Below are positions 16,589-25,428 of a stretch of DNA of 64,000 bases, piece by piece. Position 1 is the first letter of the stretch; the number at the start of each line of letters is the position of its first letter. Made by a program: the position numbers and the translations under genes. This DNA comes from Prolixibacteraceae bacterium (GTDB lineage: Bacteria > Bacteroidota > Bacteroidia > Bacteroidales > Prolixibacteraceae). The notes beneath the pieces are model-generated. The model did not search any database, was not told where the DNA came from, and saw nothing but the letters and a program-made list of their open reading frames with translations. Location of the stretch: contig JAQUIJ010000010.1 of NCBI GenBank assembly GCA_028683385.1, positions 196,007 through 260,006 on the forward strand, read 5' to 3'.

Positions 16589-16981
16589 TTACTGTTTATT
16601 ATTTTTTGTTATCGTGAAATAAGCAAGCCCTGAAAAGACAAGCGTTACAGTTGTCCTGAATGCCATCGCGCCAATTGTCTTTGTTTCGTACATACCACCA
16701 GCTTTGATGTGAATAAATAACCCCACAAATGCCAGTAGAAGCACTAATGCTGAAATGCCTAATAAAGAAGCTGTCCATTTTTTACTTTCGATAAATCCAT
16801 AAGCGGCTGATAGGTAGAATAGACTACTTAGAAAATTGGCCCAAACAATAAACAGTACATAATTGCCTTCCTGAGCTCTGACTCCAAATAAATCAAATAT
16901 GACAGAGCTACTCAGGAACAAGGTAAGTAAACCAAAAGCGGCTAATACTGATGCAAACAGATAAGGAAGTGCTTTTTTCAT
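16589..16981 (-). CDS. Small four-helix membrane protein of unknown function
   Basis: 130 residues with four hydrophobic segments (about 5-28, 42-62, 70-92 and 104-124) and short charged loops. I do not recognise a family. It sits two bases from the TetR gene and 21 bases from tolC, so it is co-regulated with the efflux system and could be an accessory membrane component. Confidence 0.7.
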   Translation of the reverse strand: MKKALPYLFASVLAAFGLLTLFLSSSVIFDLFGVRAQEGNYVLFIVWANFLSSLFYLSAAYGFIESKKWTASLLGISALVLLLAFVGLFIHIKAGGMYETKTIGAMAFRTTVTLVFSGLAYFTITKNNKQ

Positions 16982-16983
16982 TC

Positions 16984-17568
16984 TTATTTATTTTTAATTA
17001 ATGTTAGCACAGATTGTATCATTTTATTTCCGGTTTCATTTATGTTGAACTGGAAATCCTCTAACCTCCATCTGAACATCTGTAACCTGAAAGTCCCCAT
17101 CAGAATGTACATTAAATCCTCAAAAGGAACAGTATTTGAAAATACTCCCTTCTGCTGTCCTTCAAGCAAAATCGGGAATAAATTTTTAACAATTATCCCA
17201 AGCAGTTTGAGGATTGCTTCATTAATACTTTGACTTTCTTTCAATAAGCCATCAGAAAAAACAGCAACCACGAAATATCGGTGATTTTCGAAAAAAGCAA
17301 ACTGGCTTTGGAACATGGTCGTAAATTTTGCATCCGGCTCATCAGTAGCACGAATAGCATTCTGTAGTCTCTCATCAATTGTTAACGCCAGATATTCCAG
17401 CATAGCCAAGATAATTTCCTCTTTACTTTTAAAATGCCGATAAATGGCACTTTCCGAAAATTGCATTTCTTTTGCCAGATTTTTGATTGTCAATCCACTT
17501 ACACCTGAAGAGGTGAGTATTTTCCCGGCTGATTCAATGATCTCTAACTGACGTGGAGTAATATCCAT
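16984..17568 (-). CDS. TetR/AcrR-family transcriptional regulator of the efflux operon
   Basis: 194 residues, standard length for the family. The DNA-binding domain is clear (IIESAGKILTSSGVSGLTIKNLA then FSESAIYRHFKSKEEII, about 9-55). The C-terminal domain resembles TetR_C ligand domains. It is encoded at the head of the efflux operon, after a cupin gene, and very likely represses that operon until a pump substrate binds. Confidence 0.9.
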   Translation of the reverse strand: MDITPRQLEIIESAGKILTSSGVSGLTIKNLAKEMQFSESAIYRHFKSKEEIILAMLEYLALTIDERLQNAIRATDEPDAKFTTMFQSQFAFFENHRYFVVAVFSDGLLKESQSINEAILKLLGIIVKNLFPILLEGQQKGVFSNTVPFEDLMYILMGTFRLQMFRWRLEDFQFNINETGNKMIQSVLTLIKNK

Positions 17569-17602
17569 GATGATTTAATTTTAGTATTCTAATATATTTG
17601 AC

Positions 17603-17941
17603 TTAAAGCACTTTGGTTAAACTAACCGGCCGGGGTGCTTTAACAACAAGAATCCGGGTTAAACTACTTGTATCATTACTGATATAATGTACAATCTCCG
17701 CAGGACTTTCAACAAGCGTATCTGCTTGGCATACTTCACTTTCGTCACCAATATGTATGGTTGGAGTACCTTCAACAACGAAGAAAAATACATCAACCGG
17801 CGTTTTGTGTGGTTTCAGACTTTCGCCTGGCTTTAAAGCCATAAGCATTGCCTGAGCCGTTGCTTTGTTATACATTTCCCGAACATCAATTTTGTGTGGG
17901 GTATCTTTTACTTCCTGTTCCTGATATTTTGTAATTTTCAT
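17603..17941 (-). CDS. Cupin-domain protein
   Basis: 112 residues with a single cupin barrel: MALKPGESLKPHKTPVDVFFFVVEG (first motif with one clear His) and ESPAEIVHYISND (second motif). Cupins of this size bind a metal or small ligand and may be enzymes or sensors. It lies 34 bases upstream of the TetR gene on the same strand, so it may be the first gene of the efflux transcript. Confidence 0.8.
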   Translation of the reverse strand: MKITKYQEQEVKDTPHKIDVREMYNKATAQAMLMALKPGESLKPHKTPVDVFFFVVEGTPTIHIGDESEVCQADTLVESPAEIVHYISNDTSSLTRILVVKAPRPVSLTKVL

Positions 17942-18123
17942 TTTTTACGAATTAAAATTAAGTAAGTGAATATTCACACACAAAGATAACGCAAAAGATT
18001 TTTCATCTCCAAGAGAAAGTTGAAAATATTTTATTTTTTAGACAATTCGCATATCCAAATAACCAAAAAATCATATGATTCTCAAAAAATGAGTTACTTT
18101 TAGGCCATTCGAAATACAATAAA
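17942..18123. promoter_or_regulatory. Divergent promoter region, cupin/efflux operon versus barrel/GDPD pair
   Basis: 182 bases, about three quarters A+T, between divergent genes. It must hold the promoter of the efflux run. I see no long palindrome that could be called a TetR operator with confidence. Confidence 0.4.
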
Positions 18124-18615
18124 ATGTATAAGCTTCTTTTCATTCTCCTACTCGTATTTTCAGTAAACCAACTCAAAGCCCAGCAAACGATTTCTTTTGG
18201 TTCGGGAGGTTACGAAAATTACAATTTAGCCTTCACTCAAAAATGGGGCTGGAACAGTTACCAAATAGGATTCGGTTTAAAACCGCCATTCAAACTCGTA
18301 ACCAGCAACTATACTCTTTCACTTGCTGTATTCTGGGACAAAACGGGCAAGTTTACCGGCCCCCGGTGGCCTGTTTATTTAGTAAACCGGTTCACGTTTT
18401 GGGAAAAAGACAATGATTATTACAACTGGAACGTATTAACTTCAGGAATAGGCATCGGAGGTAAAATATTTGTATTTAAAAAAACAGGTATTTACTACGA
18501 GATAGCGCCAACGGTGTCCTTTGTAACGAATTACGAACGAAAAACATTTGAGAAAATAGGGTGGCCCAAATTGTTTAACATGAATTATGGAGTAGGCATA
18601 TTTAAACAATTTTGA
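18124..18615 (+). CDS. Secreted or outer-membrane beta-barrel protein of unknown function
   Basis: 163 residues with a signal peptide (MYKLLFILLLVFSVNQLKAQ) and alternating aromatic strands ending in a C-terminal Phe, the usual end of small outer-membrane barrels. No family was recognised. Its TGA stop overlaps the ATG of the next gene, so it is translationally coupled to a glycerophosphodiester phosphodiesterase lipoprotein and may support its activity at the outer membrane. Confidence 0.7.
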   Translation: MYKLLFILLLVFSVNQLKAQQTISFGSGGYENYNLAFTQKWGWNSYQIGFGLKPPFKLVTSNYTLSLAVFWDKTGKFTGPRWPVYLVNRFTFWEKDNDYYNWNVLTSGIGIGGKIFVFKKTGIYYEIAPTVSFVTNYERKTFEKIGWPKLFNMNYGVGIFKQF

Positions 18616-19445
18616 TGCGCTGGATATTCATTTTCGTTATCGGATTGGCATTTAGCGCCTGTAAGAAAGGCGATACATTTCCCGATGTTTCAATAGTTAT
18701 TGAAGATACCCGCGTACTGGCTCATCGTGGAGGCGGCACTTTTGGCGGCATCCCAAACACGTTTGAAGCTGTTGTTTATGGATTCGAGCACTACGATGGT
18801 GTTGAAGTGGATATCCAAATGAGCTCCAACAATACGATCTGGGTTTCGCATGACGCCTACATCGAAGGATGCAATTCGTGGGCTGGTGGTTGTTTCAATA
18901 CTGTTTCGGACGACGATATTGCCCGAATTGATTCGTGCTCTGGATATGCACACAATTATACCAGGCTTGATGATGTCCTGGATTATATGCAAAAGAATTA
19001 CCCTGAAAAGCGTATTTCGCTTGATGTCAAATTCTTTGATGGTTGCAGTCCTTCGATTTTTGACATCAATGCCATGTACCGGTATTATCATGCCGAGTTT
19101 CTTCAGATTACCGCCATGCTCCAAAAGTACAATTTGGTTGACCAAACGCTAATTGAATCAGAAATAACTCAATTTCTTGACCTGTTCGTCGAAACCAATC
19201 AGGACTACCACGAGTATTTATCCATATTCGACGATTTTGACAAAGGTACGGTTACTGCACTTCAGAAAAGATACGATGGCATTTCGTATAAAAATGATTT
19301 CGCCAACTCAATAACTGCCGACCATATTAATTTGGTTCACCAAAAGGGACTTCGCATTCAGGTTTGGACTACGGCTGACAGCACCCAACTGGCAGATATT
19401 AAAAAGATTAATCCTGATTATATCCAGTCTGAAGTATTTCAATAG
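18615..19445 (+). CDS. Glycerophosphodiester phosphodiesterase family lipoprotein
   Basis: 276 residues. The lipobox AFSAC near residue 17 marks an exported lipoprotein. The GDPD core is present: VLAHRGGG with catalytic His, NTFEAV, GVEVDIQMS with the metal Glu/Asp, and IWVSHDAY. The end WTTADSTQLADIKKINPDYIQSE matches the family's closing helix. The enzyme releases glycerol-3-phosphate from glycerophosphodiesters. I use the ATG at 18615, which overlaps the preceding stop as TGATG; the frame also has a TTG one codon earlier, which I reject. Confidence 0.85.
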   Translation: MRWIFIFVIGLAFSACKKGDTFPDVSIVIEDTRVLAHRGGGTFGGIPNTFEAVVYGFEHYDGVEVDIQMSSNNTIWVSHDAYIEGCNSWAGGCFNTVSDDDIARIDSCSGYAHNYTRLDDVLDYMQKNYPEKRISLDVKFFDGCSPSIFDINAMYRYYHAEFLQITAMLQKYNLVDQTLIESEITQFLDLFVETNQDYHEYLSIFDDFDKGTVTALQKRYDGISYKNDFANSITADHINLVHQKGLRIQVWTTADSTQLADIKKINPDYIQSEVFQ

Positions 19446-19493
19446 AACCTCCTGAACGCTATTTTGTCAACCTCTTATTCACTAACTTTTACA

Positions 19494-19590
19494 AACCAAA
19501 TTCTTACGCGGGAAAACTATCTGGCAAGCCTTTCGATTCGAAGTTCTTAATCTGAAGATTATGCGAATTATTGTTGGCGGGCATTCCTGA
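19494..19590 (+). pseudogene. Relic of the 52-aa SQR-associated gene (last 32 codons)
   Basis: The 97 bases match 7152-7248 at 89 of 97 positions with no gaps, ending at the same TGA after VGGHS. In-frame sequence upstream has a stop and no start, so only the 3' end survives. It sits alone between the GDPD gene and a convergent T9SS cargo gene. Confidence 0.75.
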
Positions 19591-19609
19591 AATGGAGTGT
19601 GGAATTCAA

Positions 19610-19645
19610 GCAAAAACTGCTGTACGAATTGTATGGCAGTTTTGC
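19610..19645. terminator. Terminator between convergent genes
   Basis: Arms GCAAAAACTGC (19610-19620) and GCAGTTTTGC (19636-19645) pair with one bulged A and are followed by TTTAT. Its position behind the relic corresponds to the terminator at 7272-7306 behind the intact copy, so the duplicated segment may include the terminator. Confidence 0.65.
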
Positions 19646-19646
19646 T

Positions 19647-21251
19647 TTATAATTCCACAATAATTTTTTGAGTTACTGTTTCATTGGCTGTTTCAATTGT
19701 AACAAAGTAAACGCCACCATTCGAAAGGTGTTTAATTTTTCGGGACAATGTATTATTTCCTGTCTTCAGATTTTTAAAAACTGATCTATAAATCACTTTT
19801 CCATTCATTTTTGAAATAACAAGTTTAACTTCGGATAAGTCTTCAAGATTAAATTTCAGGATAAATTTTTCTTTATTAAGATCAGGATATACCTGTAGTT
19901 GCAATTTGTCTGTACTTTGAACGTTCAGTTCGTCAATACTAAGCTGTAAACTTTTTACGAGGTACACCTTAAATATTTTGTTATTGGCGCTACTTTGTGT
20001 TCCGTCATTACTCCAAAAAACATTGCGGGCTGAACTACTAATCCCTCCATAAATGTATCCTAACAAAGCTGTGTCAGCTGTAATTTCATCAAGTTTTATA
20101 ACTCCATTGCTGTACTTTGGCAAATTTTCGGTTTGGATAAATTCTGAACCAGCACCTAAAAATGCCGGCATTTCAACAGGCAACTTATATTCAGCCATTT
20201 TACCGGTTTTGTCTCTTGTAACTCTTGCAATGGTTTTCACAAATGGAACATTGTTGTCTTGAACCAAGATTCCGGCACTATCGGAATATTGAGCAATTCC
20301 TCCAAAAAACAGGTTGTGCATTTCATTTGCACTGGCACTAAATAATGGAATGTGTGCGCAATGGTATTGGTTATAATATTGCAAAAAATCATTCTTAACT
20401 GAATATCCGAGACTGTCGATGTTTACACAATTCAGAAAGGGCAAATCCGCGTCAACCTGAAACACACCCGAAAAAGCGGTTAATCCTTCCTGCCCGTCAG
20501 GCATTATTTGCGGAACCACGTTAAAATCGCGCCGGTGCAGGTTCGTCGTATCTGTGTGTACAGTCAGATGTGTTATCTTTATTGCAGTTCCATCATCCTG
20601 AATGTTAAATTTCCGGATCGCATTCGTATATTCCTGTGTAAAGGTTGGATGGTTCATGGGGTTATATCTCCCATCGAAACGCTGACCTCCAGTGAGGTAA
20701 TAGGTTTTGTAAATCTTGTTCAGATAACCACCGGTAACGGCAAACTGCTTATCTTTTATCTGCCTGAAATATCCGGTAAATGAGGTTTTGTTCACGATAG
20801 CGTGAATAACTTCAGGAACTTTTACGGCAGTGAGAAACGGATAAGTAATGTGATCGTCTTCGGTTTTGCTGTATCCATATCCTCCAATAATATACAGGTA
20901 ATCACCATCCTGATGAAATTCCATGTTGGTTGAGCTTAGTTGCTCCTGAATAGAAGCAGGCAATGAGCTTAAAGGTGCAGTCCATTTTTGCAGCGAAACC
21001 GGATCAACTATTGTCAGTTGTATGTTTTGTCCTTCTTCATCGAATGTTGCCCAAGGTTGACGGCGGTGCAAACCGTCTAACCGTCCACCAATGATAAGCC
21101 ATTTTCCACCATGATGTCCGTAGGCAAAGCTTTGTAATCCTCCTAATTCTTGAATGTTTATTGGATCAATCCTAATTTGAAAAGGCGCGGGTTGAGCTTT
21201 ACTCAAGAAAGTGACAGCTATTATTATGAAAAAAGCCAGACTAATTCTCAT
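19647..21251 (-). CDS. Secreted Kelch-like protein with type IX sorting tail
   Basis: 534 residues from the ATG at 21251, which begins a normal signal peptide (MRISLAFFIIIAVTFLSKAQ); a further upstream frame start adds 13 unlikely residues. Kelch-like signals recur (GGKWLIIGGRLDG, DYLYIIGGYGY, KQFAVTGGYLNK, YYLTGGQRFDG), suggesting a beta-propeller. The last 80 residues (LQVYPDLNKEKF ... GGVYFVTIETANETVTQKIIV) are a type A Por secretion tail, so it is exported by T9SS and attached to or shed from the cell surface. Ligand unknown. Confidence 0.8.
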   Translation of the reverse strand: MRISLAFFIIIAVTFLSKAQPAPFQIRIDPINIQELGGLQSFAYGHHGGKWLIIGGRLDGLHRRQPWATFDEEGQNIQLTIVDPVSLQKWTAPLSSLPASIQEQLSSTNMEFHQDGDYLYIIGGYGYSKTEDDHITYPFLTAVKVPEVIHAIVNKTSFTGYFRQIKDKQFAVTGGYLNKIYKTYYLTGGQRFDGRYNPMNHPTFTQEYTNAIRKFNIQDDGTAIKITHLTVHTDTTNLHRRDFNVVPQIMPDGQEGLTAFSGVFQVDADLPFLNCVNIDSLGYSVKNDFLQYYNQYHCAHIPLFSASANEMHNLFFGGIAQYSDSAGILVQDNNVPFVKTIARVTRDKTGKMAEYKLPVEMPAFLGAGSEFIQTENLPKYSNGVIKLDEITADTALLGYIYGGISSSARNVFWSNDGTQSSANNKIFKVYLVKSLQLSIDELNVQSTDKLQLQVYPDLNKEKFILKFNLEDLSEVKLVISKMNGKVIYRSVFKNLKTGNNTLSRKIKHLSNGGVYFVTIETANETVTQKIIVEL

Positions 21252-21286
21252 GATCGGATTTGTATGAAGTTTAAAAATAAGCTGAT

Positions 21287-22303
21287 TCAACTATATTTAT
21301 TTTTTTCGAACAACCGCGTCGCCACAATCGTCGCCAGAAAAATAGGTACAAACCAGAAAACATAGTTCGAAAGCTCTTTTGTCTGATAAATAGCCGTAGC
21401 AATGTTCCCAATAATAAGCCATTGGATGATGTAAAATGCAGTAATGTTTTTGCCCAGCCACCGCATAAAAACGATTACCGGGAATTCGCTGAATTTCTGA
21501 ACGACAAACCAGAGCATCGAGACCCACAATACGTCAACTCCCAATGTCCACAGGAAAAACAGGAATGTGTGGTGATAATATTCGGAAAGGTTGATGGTGG
21601 TTTCGATGCCAAACCGGGAAAACAAAACTACCAGAATAAATAGGAAAGCAAGAAACACAATGAAAACGACCTTCTGCTTTTGAATAAATTCCCTGATTTT
21701 TGGCTCCGTCTTTTGGAACAGAAAGCCAATCAATGGGTAGGCCAGCCAGGGAAACAGCGGAAAATACGACCAGGAGTATTCGCCTCCGACAAAAGGTAAA
21801 ATGTAATTCCGTTCGGTAACCATTAATAGCTCATTGAAATACGAGGTTGAGCCGCTGACAAACAGAATCAAGGCGAAAGCGATCCATTGTTGTCCGTACT
21901 TTAATGTTTTTAAACCTGAAAGAATAATGATGCTCAGCCCTGCCAGATAGAAAATATCAACTCCAAAAATTGCCTGAAGCGGGTCGAACTTCCAGCCTTC
22001 TGTCCAGATTTTCAGGAGTAAATGGAAATTCAAACCGATATTCAGGAAAATACCAAGGATAAAAATCAGAACTCCACGGAGCATATTCCGGGCAGCGCTT
22101 TTTTTGCTCATCGCCACAAAGTAGCCCATTATTATCATGAATAACGGGACAGCAACCGGTCCTCCGAGAAGCAACAGTATTTTTCCGAACAGACTTTCCC
22201 TTCCGGAGTAATCAATGAAAGTTTCGAGAATGTGTACCGGAACAATCAGGAATACGGCAAATCCTTTCAGCAAATCGGGTAAAGGGAAACGTTTTGTATT
22301 CAT
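21287..22303 (-). CDS. Membrane acyltransferase-like protein (DUF1624/heparan-N-acetyltransferase type)
   Basis: 338 residues with about nine to ten hydrophobic helices. The start RFPLPDLLKGFAVFLIVPVHIL and the YSWSYFPLFPWLAYPLIGFLF stretch are typical of the DUF1624/acyltransferase-3-like group that moves acyl groups across membranes to sugars. The His in VPVHILETF is a candidate catalytic residue. The substrate is not evident. The gene stands 36 bases upstream of the T9SS cargo gene on the same strand. Confidence 0.7.
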   Translation of the reverse strand: MNTKRFPLPDLLKGFAVFLIVPVHILETFIDYSGRESLFGKILLLLGGPVAVPLFMIIMGYFVAMSKKSAARNMLRGVLIFILGIFLNIGLNFHLLLKIWTEGWKFDPLQAIFGVDIFYLAGLSIIILSGLKTLKYGQQWIAFALILFVSGSTSYFNELLMVTERNYILPFVGGEYSWSYFPLFPWLAYPLIGFLFQKTEPKIREFIQKQKVVFIVFLAFLFILVVLFSRFGIETTINLSEYYHHTFLFFLWTLGVDVLWVSMLWFVVQKFSEFPVIVFMRWLGKNITAFYIIQWLIIGNIATAIYQTKELSNYVFWFVPIFLATIVATRLFEKNKYS

Positions 22304-22416
22304 TTACTATTTTATTATTTACGATTTACTATTATATCCAATTGTTTGATTAGTAAGCTAACAACTAAATTTCTATGTAAATATGAGTCTTCTCCGAAAA
22401 GTCAAAAAACCCTAAA

Positions 22417-22506
22417 TCCCCTGAAGGGGACTTTAAAGAGTTCATTGATTTTCAACTTCGCCACCCCTGATCCCCGAAGGGGAACTCGTTGAATATCAAT
22501 GAACTC
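22417..22506. repeat. Intergenic hairpin repeat
   Basis: GAGTTCATTGATTTTCAAC (22438-22456) pairs with 22488-22506 with a single mismatch in 19. Inside and beside it are two small palindromes, TCCCCTGAAGGGGA (22417-22430) and TCCCCGAAGGGGA (22471-22483). Such CCCC/GGGG modules are common intergenic repeats in Bacteroidota. It lies in the 248-base gap downstream of the acyltransferase's upstream region and the end of the next T9SS gene. Confidence 0.6.
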
Positions 22507-22551
22507 AGACGCTTCGCAGCGGACTCAAATGATGAATCCAAACGAGAATAA

Positions 22552-23349
22552 TTATTGCACCACAATCTTCTTCGAGATTGTTCTCTGATTATCGTATTCG
22601 ATGTAATAATGGTAAATTCCGGAAGAAAGGTCGTTGACATTGAGTGCCAAATGATCGGAATGTCCGTCAACCAGGAAGTTTTTAACTGTCTTTCCATTGG
22701 AATCGAGGATATTTAGGCGAGCACTTTTGATGTCTTCCGGAAGCGCATAATCAACCCGAATAATGTCGGTTGCCGGATTTGGATAAGCATTCAAAAAATT
22801 ATCAGGCTGACTACCCGAAAGGTTCAGCGCCGAAACCAAACTGCCCGTCAGGCTGTAAATATTAGTCCAAACTTTTTCGGGGAATATTGAATAATCGTAA
22901 CAATAAGCAAAAAGTTTATATTCAGTTTCGCCGGTTTTATTCACAAAAATATACTGCGCACCATCGACACTTAGCAAATTACTCCCACTCTCATTGATAA
23001 CTTTCGCTCCGTAGATGTAATAATATGAAGAAGAAGTTGGCACATACTTGTAATAAATATACACGAGTTCGATTTGCGAGTCGGAGTTAAACAGATTTTC
23101 AGAAACATATTTAATATCAGCCAGATAATACCCGTTTGGAACACTGCAATTGATCGTTTTGAAAAGTGAATGATCCATGTTGTAAATCCTGACCTGGCTG
23201 GCTGGCACATCCATCAGGTAGTATTTGTAGCCCAGCGTTTCGAGTTTTACAACTGCCGTTGAATAGTTATAGGTTTTTTGAAGGGTAATTTGACCATAAA
23301 CTACAACAATTGAAAACATTAGGATGAAGGTTGACAGAAATTTTTTCAT
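22552..23349 (-). CDS. Secreted protein with type IX sorting tail
   Basis: 265 residues with a signal peptide (MKKFLSTFILMFSIVVVYGQ), a middle part without a recognisable family, and a C-terminal type A Por tail from about residue 190 (AYPNPATDIIRVDYALPEDI ... GIYHYYIEYDNQRTISKKIVVQ). The NPATD motif and closing KKIVV are diagnostic of T9SS cargo. Function of the mature domain is unknown. Confidence 0.75.
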   Translation of the reverse strand: MKKFLSTFILMFSIVVVYGQITLQKTYNYSTAVVKLETLGYKYYLMDVPASQVRIYNMDHSLFKTINCSVPNGYYLADIKYVSENLFNSDSQIELVYIYYKYVPTSSSYYYIYGAKVINESGSNLLSVDGAQYIFVNKTGETEYKLFAYCYDYSIFPEKVWTNIYSLTGSLVSALNLSGSQPDNFLNAYPNPATDIIRVDYALPEDIKSARLNILDSNGKTVKNFLVDGHSDHLALNVNDLSSGIYHYYIEYDNQRTISKKIVVQ

Positions 23350-23390
23350 AATTGGTTGTTTTTTTAGGGTTTTACTTTTTAATTTTTTAA

Positions 23391-23471
23391 CTCACCCCAC
23401 CCCGAGTTCTCGGGGTTCCCCCTCTCTTTTAAAAGAGAGGGGCGGAGTAAGCGGAGCGCACTCGGGGTGAG
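23391..23471. repeat. Intergenic multi-hairpin repeat
   Basis: Outer arms CTCACCCC (23391) and GGGGTGAG (to 23471), an inner hairpin CCCCGAG/CTCGGGG (23400-23415) and a perfect 24-base palindrome at 23419-23442 (CCCCTCTCTTTT and its complement). It lies between the TPR gene and the T9SS gene and may fold into transcript-stabilising or terminating structure. Confidence 0.65.
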
Positions 23472-23488
23472 TAAAGAGACTTTAAGAA

Positions 23489-24112
23489 CTATTTTATCAA
23501 TCCCAATCCTTCGTTAGCCGACTTATCGCCTGGATTATACAGGTTTACTTTATTGAAAAGAACCTTTGCCTGACTGGTGTTCCCCAAAAAATAGGAAGTC
23601 CAGCCCAACATGAGCAACCCATCGTAGCCAAAGGGATACAAATCGACCACTTTTTTGAACAGCATATTGGCCTTGTTGTAATCTTTCCGTCCGTAATAAA
23701 CCAGTCCAAGCCGGTACAATGCCACCGAGTTGTTCGGACTTGTTTCCAAAATGGCGTCGTAAATTTTAATTACATCATTCCATTTTCCGAGTGCGGCAAG
23801 GGGCAGGATTAAACCAAAACGGGCTTCTTCCGAATACGGTTTCAGCTTTTGAGCCCTGCCGTAAAAAATGATGGCTTCGTCGAATAATCCGGCGTTGTAG
23901 TTTAACCAGCCCAGTCTAAGGTTCAATTCGTAAGAAGATTCGTCGTAAACCTTTTTTAGCGACTCCATAGAAGCAGTAAAATCCCCATTCTTCTCGGTAG
24001 CGTAACTTTTCGAAAAAGCAGCCTGTAAAACATCCTGGCTAACCTGCGAAAATGCGGTATTCGCCATCAATAAATAAAAAATCACCCAAGTACTCTTTTT
24101 TAGAAATTCCAT
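23489..24112 (-). CDS. Secreted tetratricopeptide-repeat protein
   Basis: 207 residues with a signal peptide and four to five TPR units, for example LRLGWLNYNAGLFDEAIIFYGRA, VALYRLGLVYYGRKDYNKANMLF and GLLMLGWTSYFLGNTSQAKVLF. It overlaps the end of the upstream barrel gene by 13 bases, so they are translated together. TPRs mediate protein contacts; a periplasmic scaffold for the preceding barrel protein is a reasonable inference. Confidence 0.8.
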   Translation of the reverse strand: MEFLKKSTWVIFYLLMANTAFSQVSQDVLQAAFSKSYATEKNGDFTASMESLKKVYDESSYELNLRLGWLNYNAGLFDEAIIFYGRAQKLKPYSEEARFGLILPLAALGKWNDVIKIYDAILETSPNNSVALYRLGLVYYGRKDYNKANMLFKKVVDLYPFGYDGLLMLGWTSYFLGNTSQAKVLFNKVNLYNPGDKSANEGLGLIK

Positions 24113-25428
24113 GATATTCCAGCTGTTATTGTGTGTTTCAAATAATTGTATTCCAATGTATTGCTTTTGTATCCTTCGGTGTAAACCTGATATTTTTCAA
24201 TCACGTTTTGGTTGATGTACCTGAATACAAACTGGTATTTTTTACCCAAAGGGAAATAGAGGCTTCCCATCATCTTGCGGTCTGACCTTCCGGGGAAATT
24301 GGCAATTACATAACCGGCCGACTCGACAAAGTTTTCCATTTCGCCAAAAAGATAGAGCCCCGATACATGGATCTTTCCAAGTGTGGCTCCACCTGAAATC
24401 CCCATGGCATTCCATCCAAACCCATCAGTTCCCGATTTGAAATAAACTTTTGGCGTAATGTAGAGTTTGGTATTCGAAAGCGGGTAATAAGTTACCCACG
24501 ACGAAAACTGTGTGAATTTCGAATCATTTATTTTCCCGGCATTGACTTCCAAACCGGTTGAGAAGTTTCCGAAGTTGGACCAGATGGCAGTTGAAAAAAC
24601 AGCGTCGCTGTAACTTGTTTTTGTAATGCCATAAGTTTTTGTGGAATCCCTGTTCAGCTGACCAGCATAAACATCGCCATTCCCAAAAATTAAATTCAGC
24701 GAAGGCGAAATGTTCAGTTTTTTACCGATCACCCAAACCGGATTGATGAAATACTGGAACTGATTGATGCTGATTGGTGAAGTGGTTTGTCCGCTCCAAT
24801 CTACCACAGCCTCGCGGTTTACGCCGATATAAGTCAGGTTGTGGTTCAGGGTAAAATTAGGTGCAACCCGGTGGCTGAGATCAAACGAATGAAAAGTGTA
24901 ATTTTTCAGGAAATAACCTTCGCCATAATCCTCGCCAAGATTGACTTCGGTGCTAAACGCCCGCGTTTTCAGGCTTTCAAAATCGGGATTAAAGCTGTAC
25001 CCGGTTTCATAAGCCAAACGGGTAACGCCAATATCGTGAAAGCCGATTTTCTTTTTCAACGCATCCGAAAAATAGGGTGCGTATTTAACGGCTTCTAACG
25101 ATCTGCCGCTAAAAACCAGGCTGTAATACACGTATTCCTGAAGCCATTCGAACGATTTGTCGCTTTCATAAGCTTTTAAAAACCATGGCGCTGCATTCCG
25201 GTATTTTCCCTGATTGTACCATGCGATACCGGTTCGTACCTCAAGATAAAAAAAGTCGATTCCCTGCTTCCGTGCTTCTTCGGAGAATTCAATCAGTTCA
25301 GGCCATTTCTTATCCAGAAAAAGCTGGTACGATTGCTTGTCAACTTCAGCATAATTCAATTTTTCCTGTGCTTGAACAGCAGTCAGAAAAACGATAAAAA
25401 GGCTCATAATTATTATTCGTTTCGACAT
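24100..25428 (-). CDS. TPR plus YaiO-like outer-membrane beta-barrel protein
   Basis: 442 residues: signal peptide (to about residue 20), a TPR-like alpha-helical part to about 140, then alternating beta strands to the C-terminal Phe (HTITAGISWNF), as in the YaiO barrel group. It overlaps the end of the transporter-peptidase gene by 16 bases and the following TPR gene by 13, so the three form one unit. Substrate or exported molecule is not evident. Confidence 0.75.
   Translation of the reverse strand: MSKRIIIMSLFIVFLTAVQAQEKLNYAEVDKQSYQLFLDKKWPELIEFSEEARKQGIDFFYLEVRTGIAWYNQGKYRNAAPWFLKAYESDKSFEWLQEYVYYSLVFSGRSLEAVKYAPYFSDALKKKIGFHDIGVTRLAYETGYSFNPDFESLKTRAFSTEVNLGEDYGEGYFLKNYTFHSFDLSHRVAPNFTLNHNLTYIGVNREAVVDWSGQTTSPISINQFQYFINPVWVIGKKLNISPSLNLIFGNGDVYAGQLNRDSTKTYGITKTSYSDAVFSTAIWSNFGNFSTGLEVNAGKINDSKFTQFSSWVTYYPLSNTKLYITPKVYFKSGTDGFGWNAMGISGGATLGKIHVSGLYLFGEMENFVESAGYVIANFPGRSDRKMMGSLYFPLGKKYQFVFRYINQNVIEKYQVYTEGYKSNTLEYNYLKHTITAGISWNF

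Noticed and set aside
22417..23471. CRISPR array
   Set aside because: The G/C-rich palindromic repeats at 22417-22506 and 23391-23471 are not regularly spaced direct repeats and have no spacers or cas genes.
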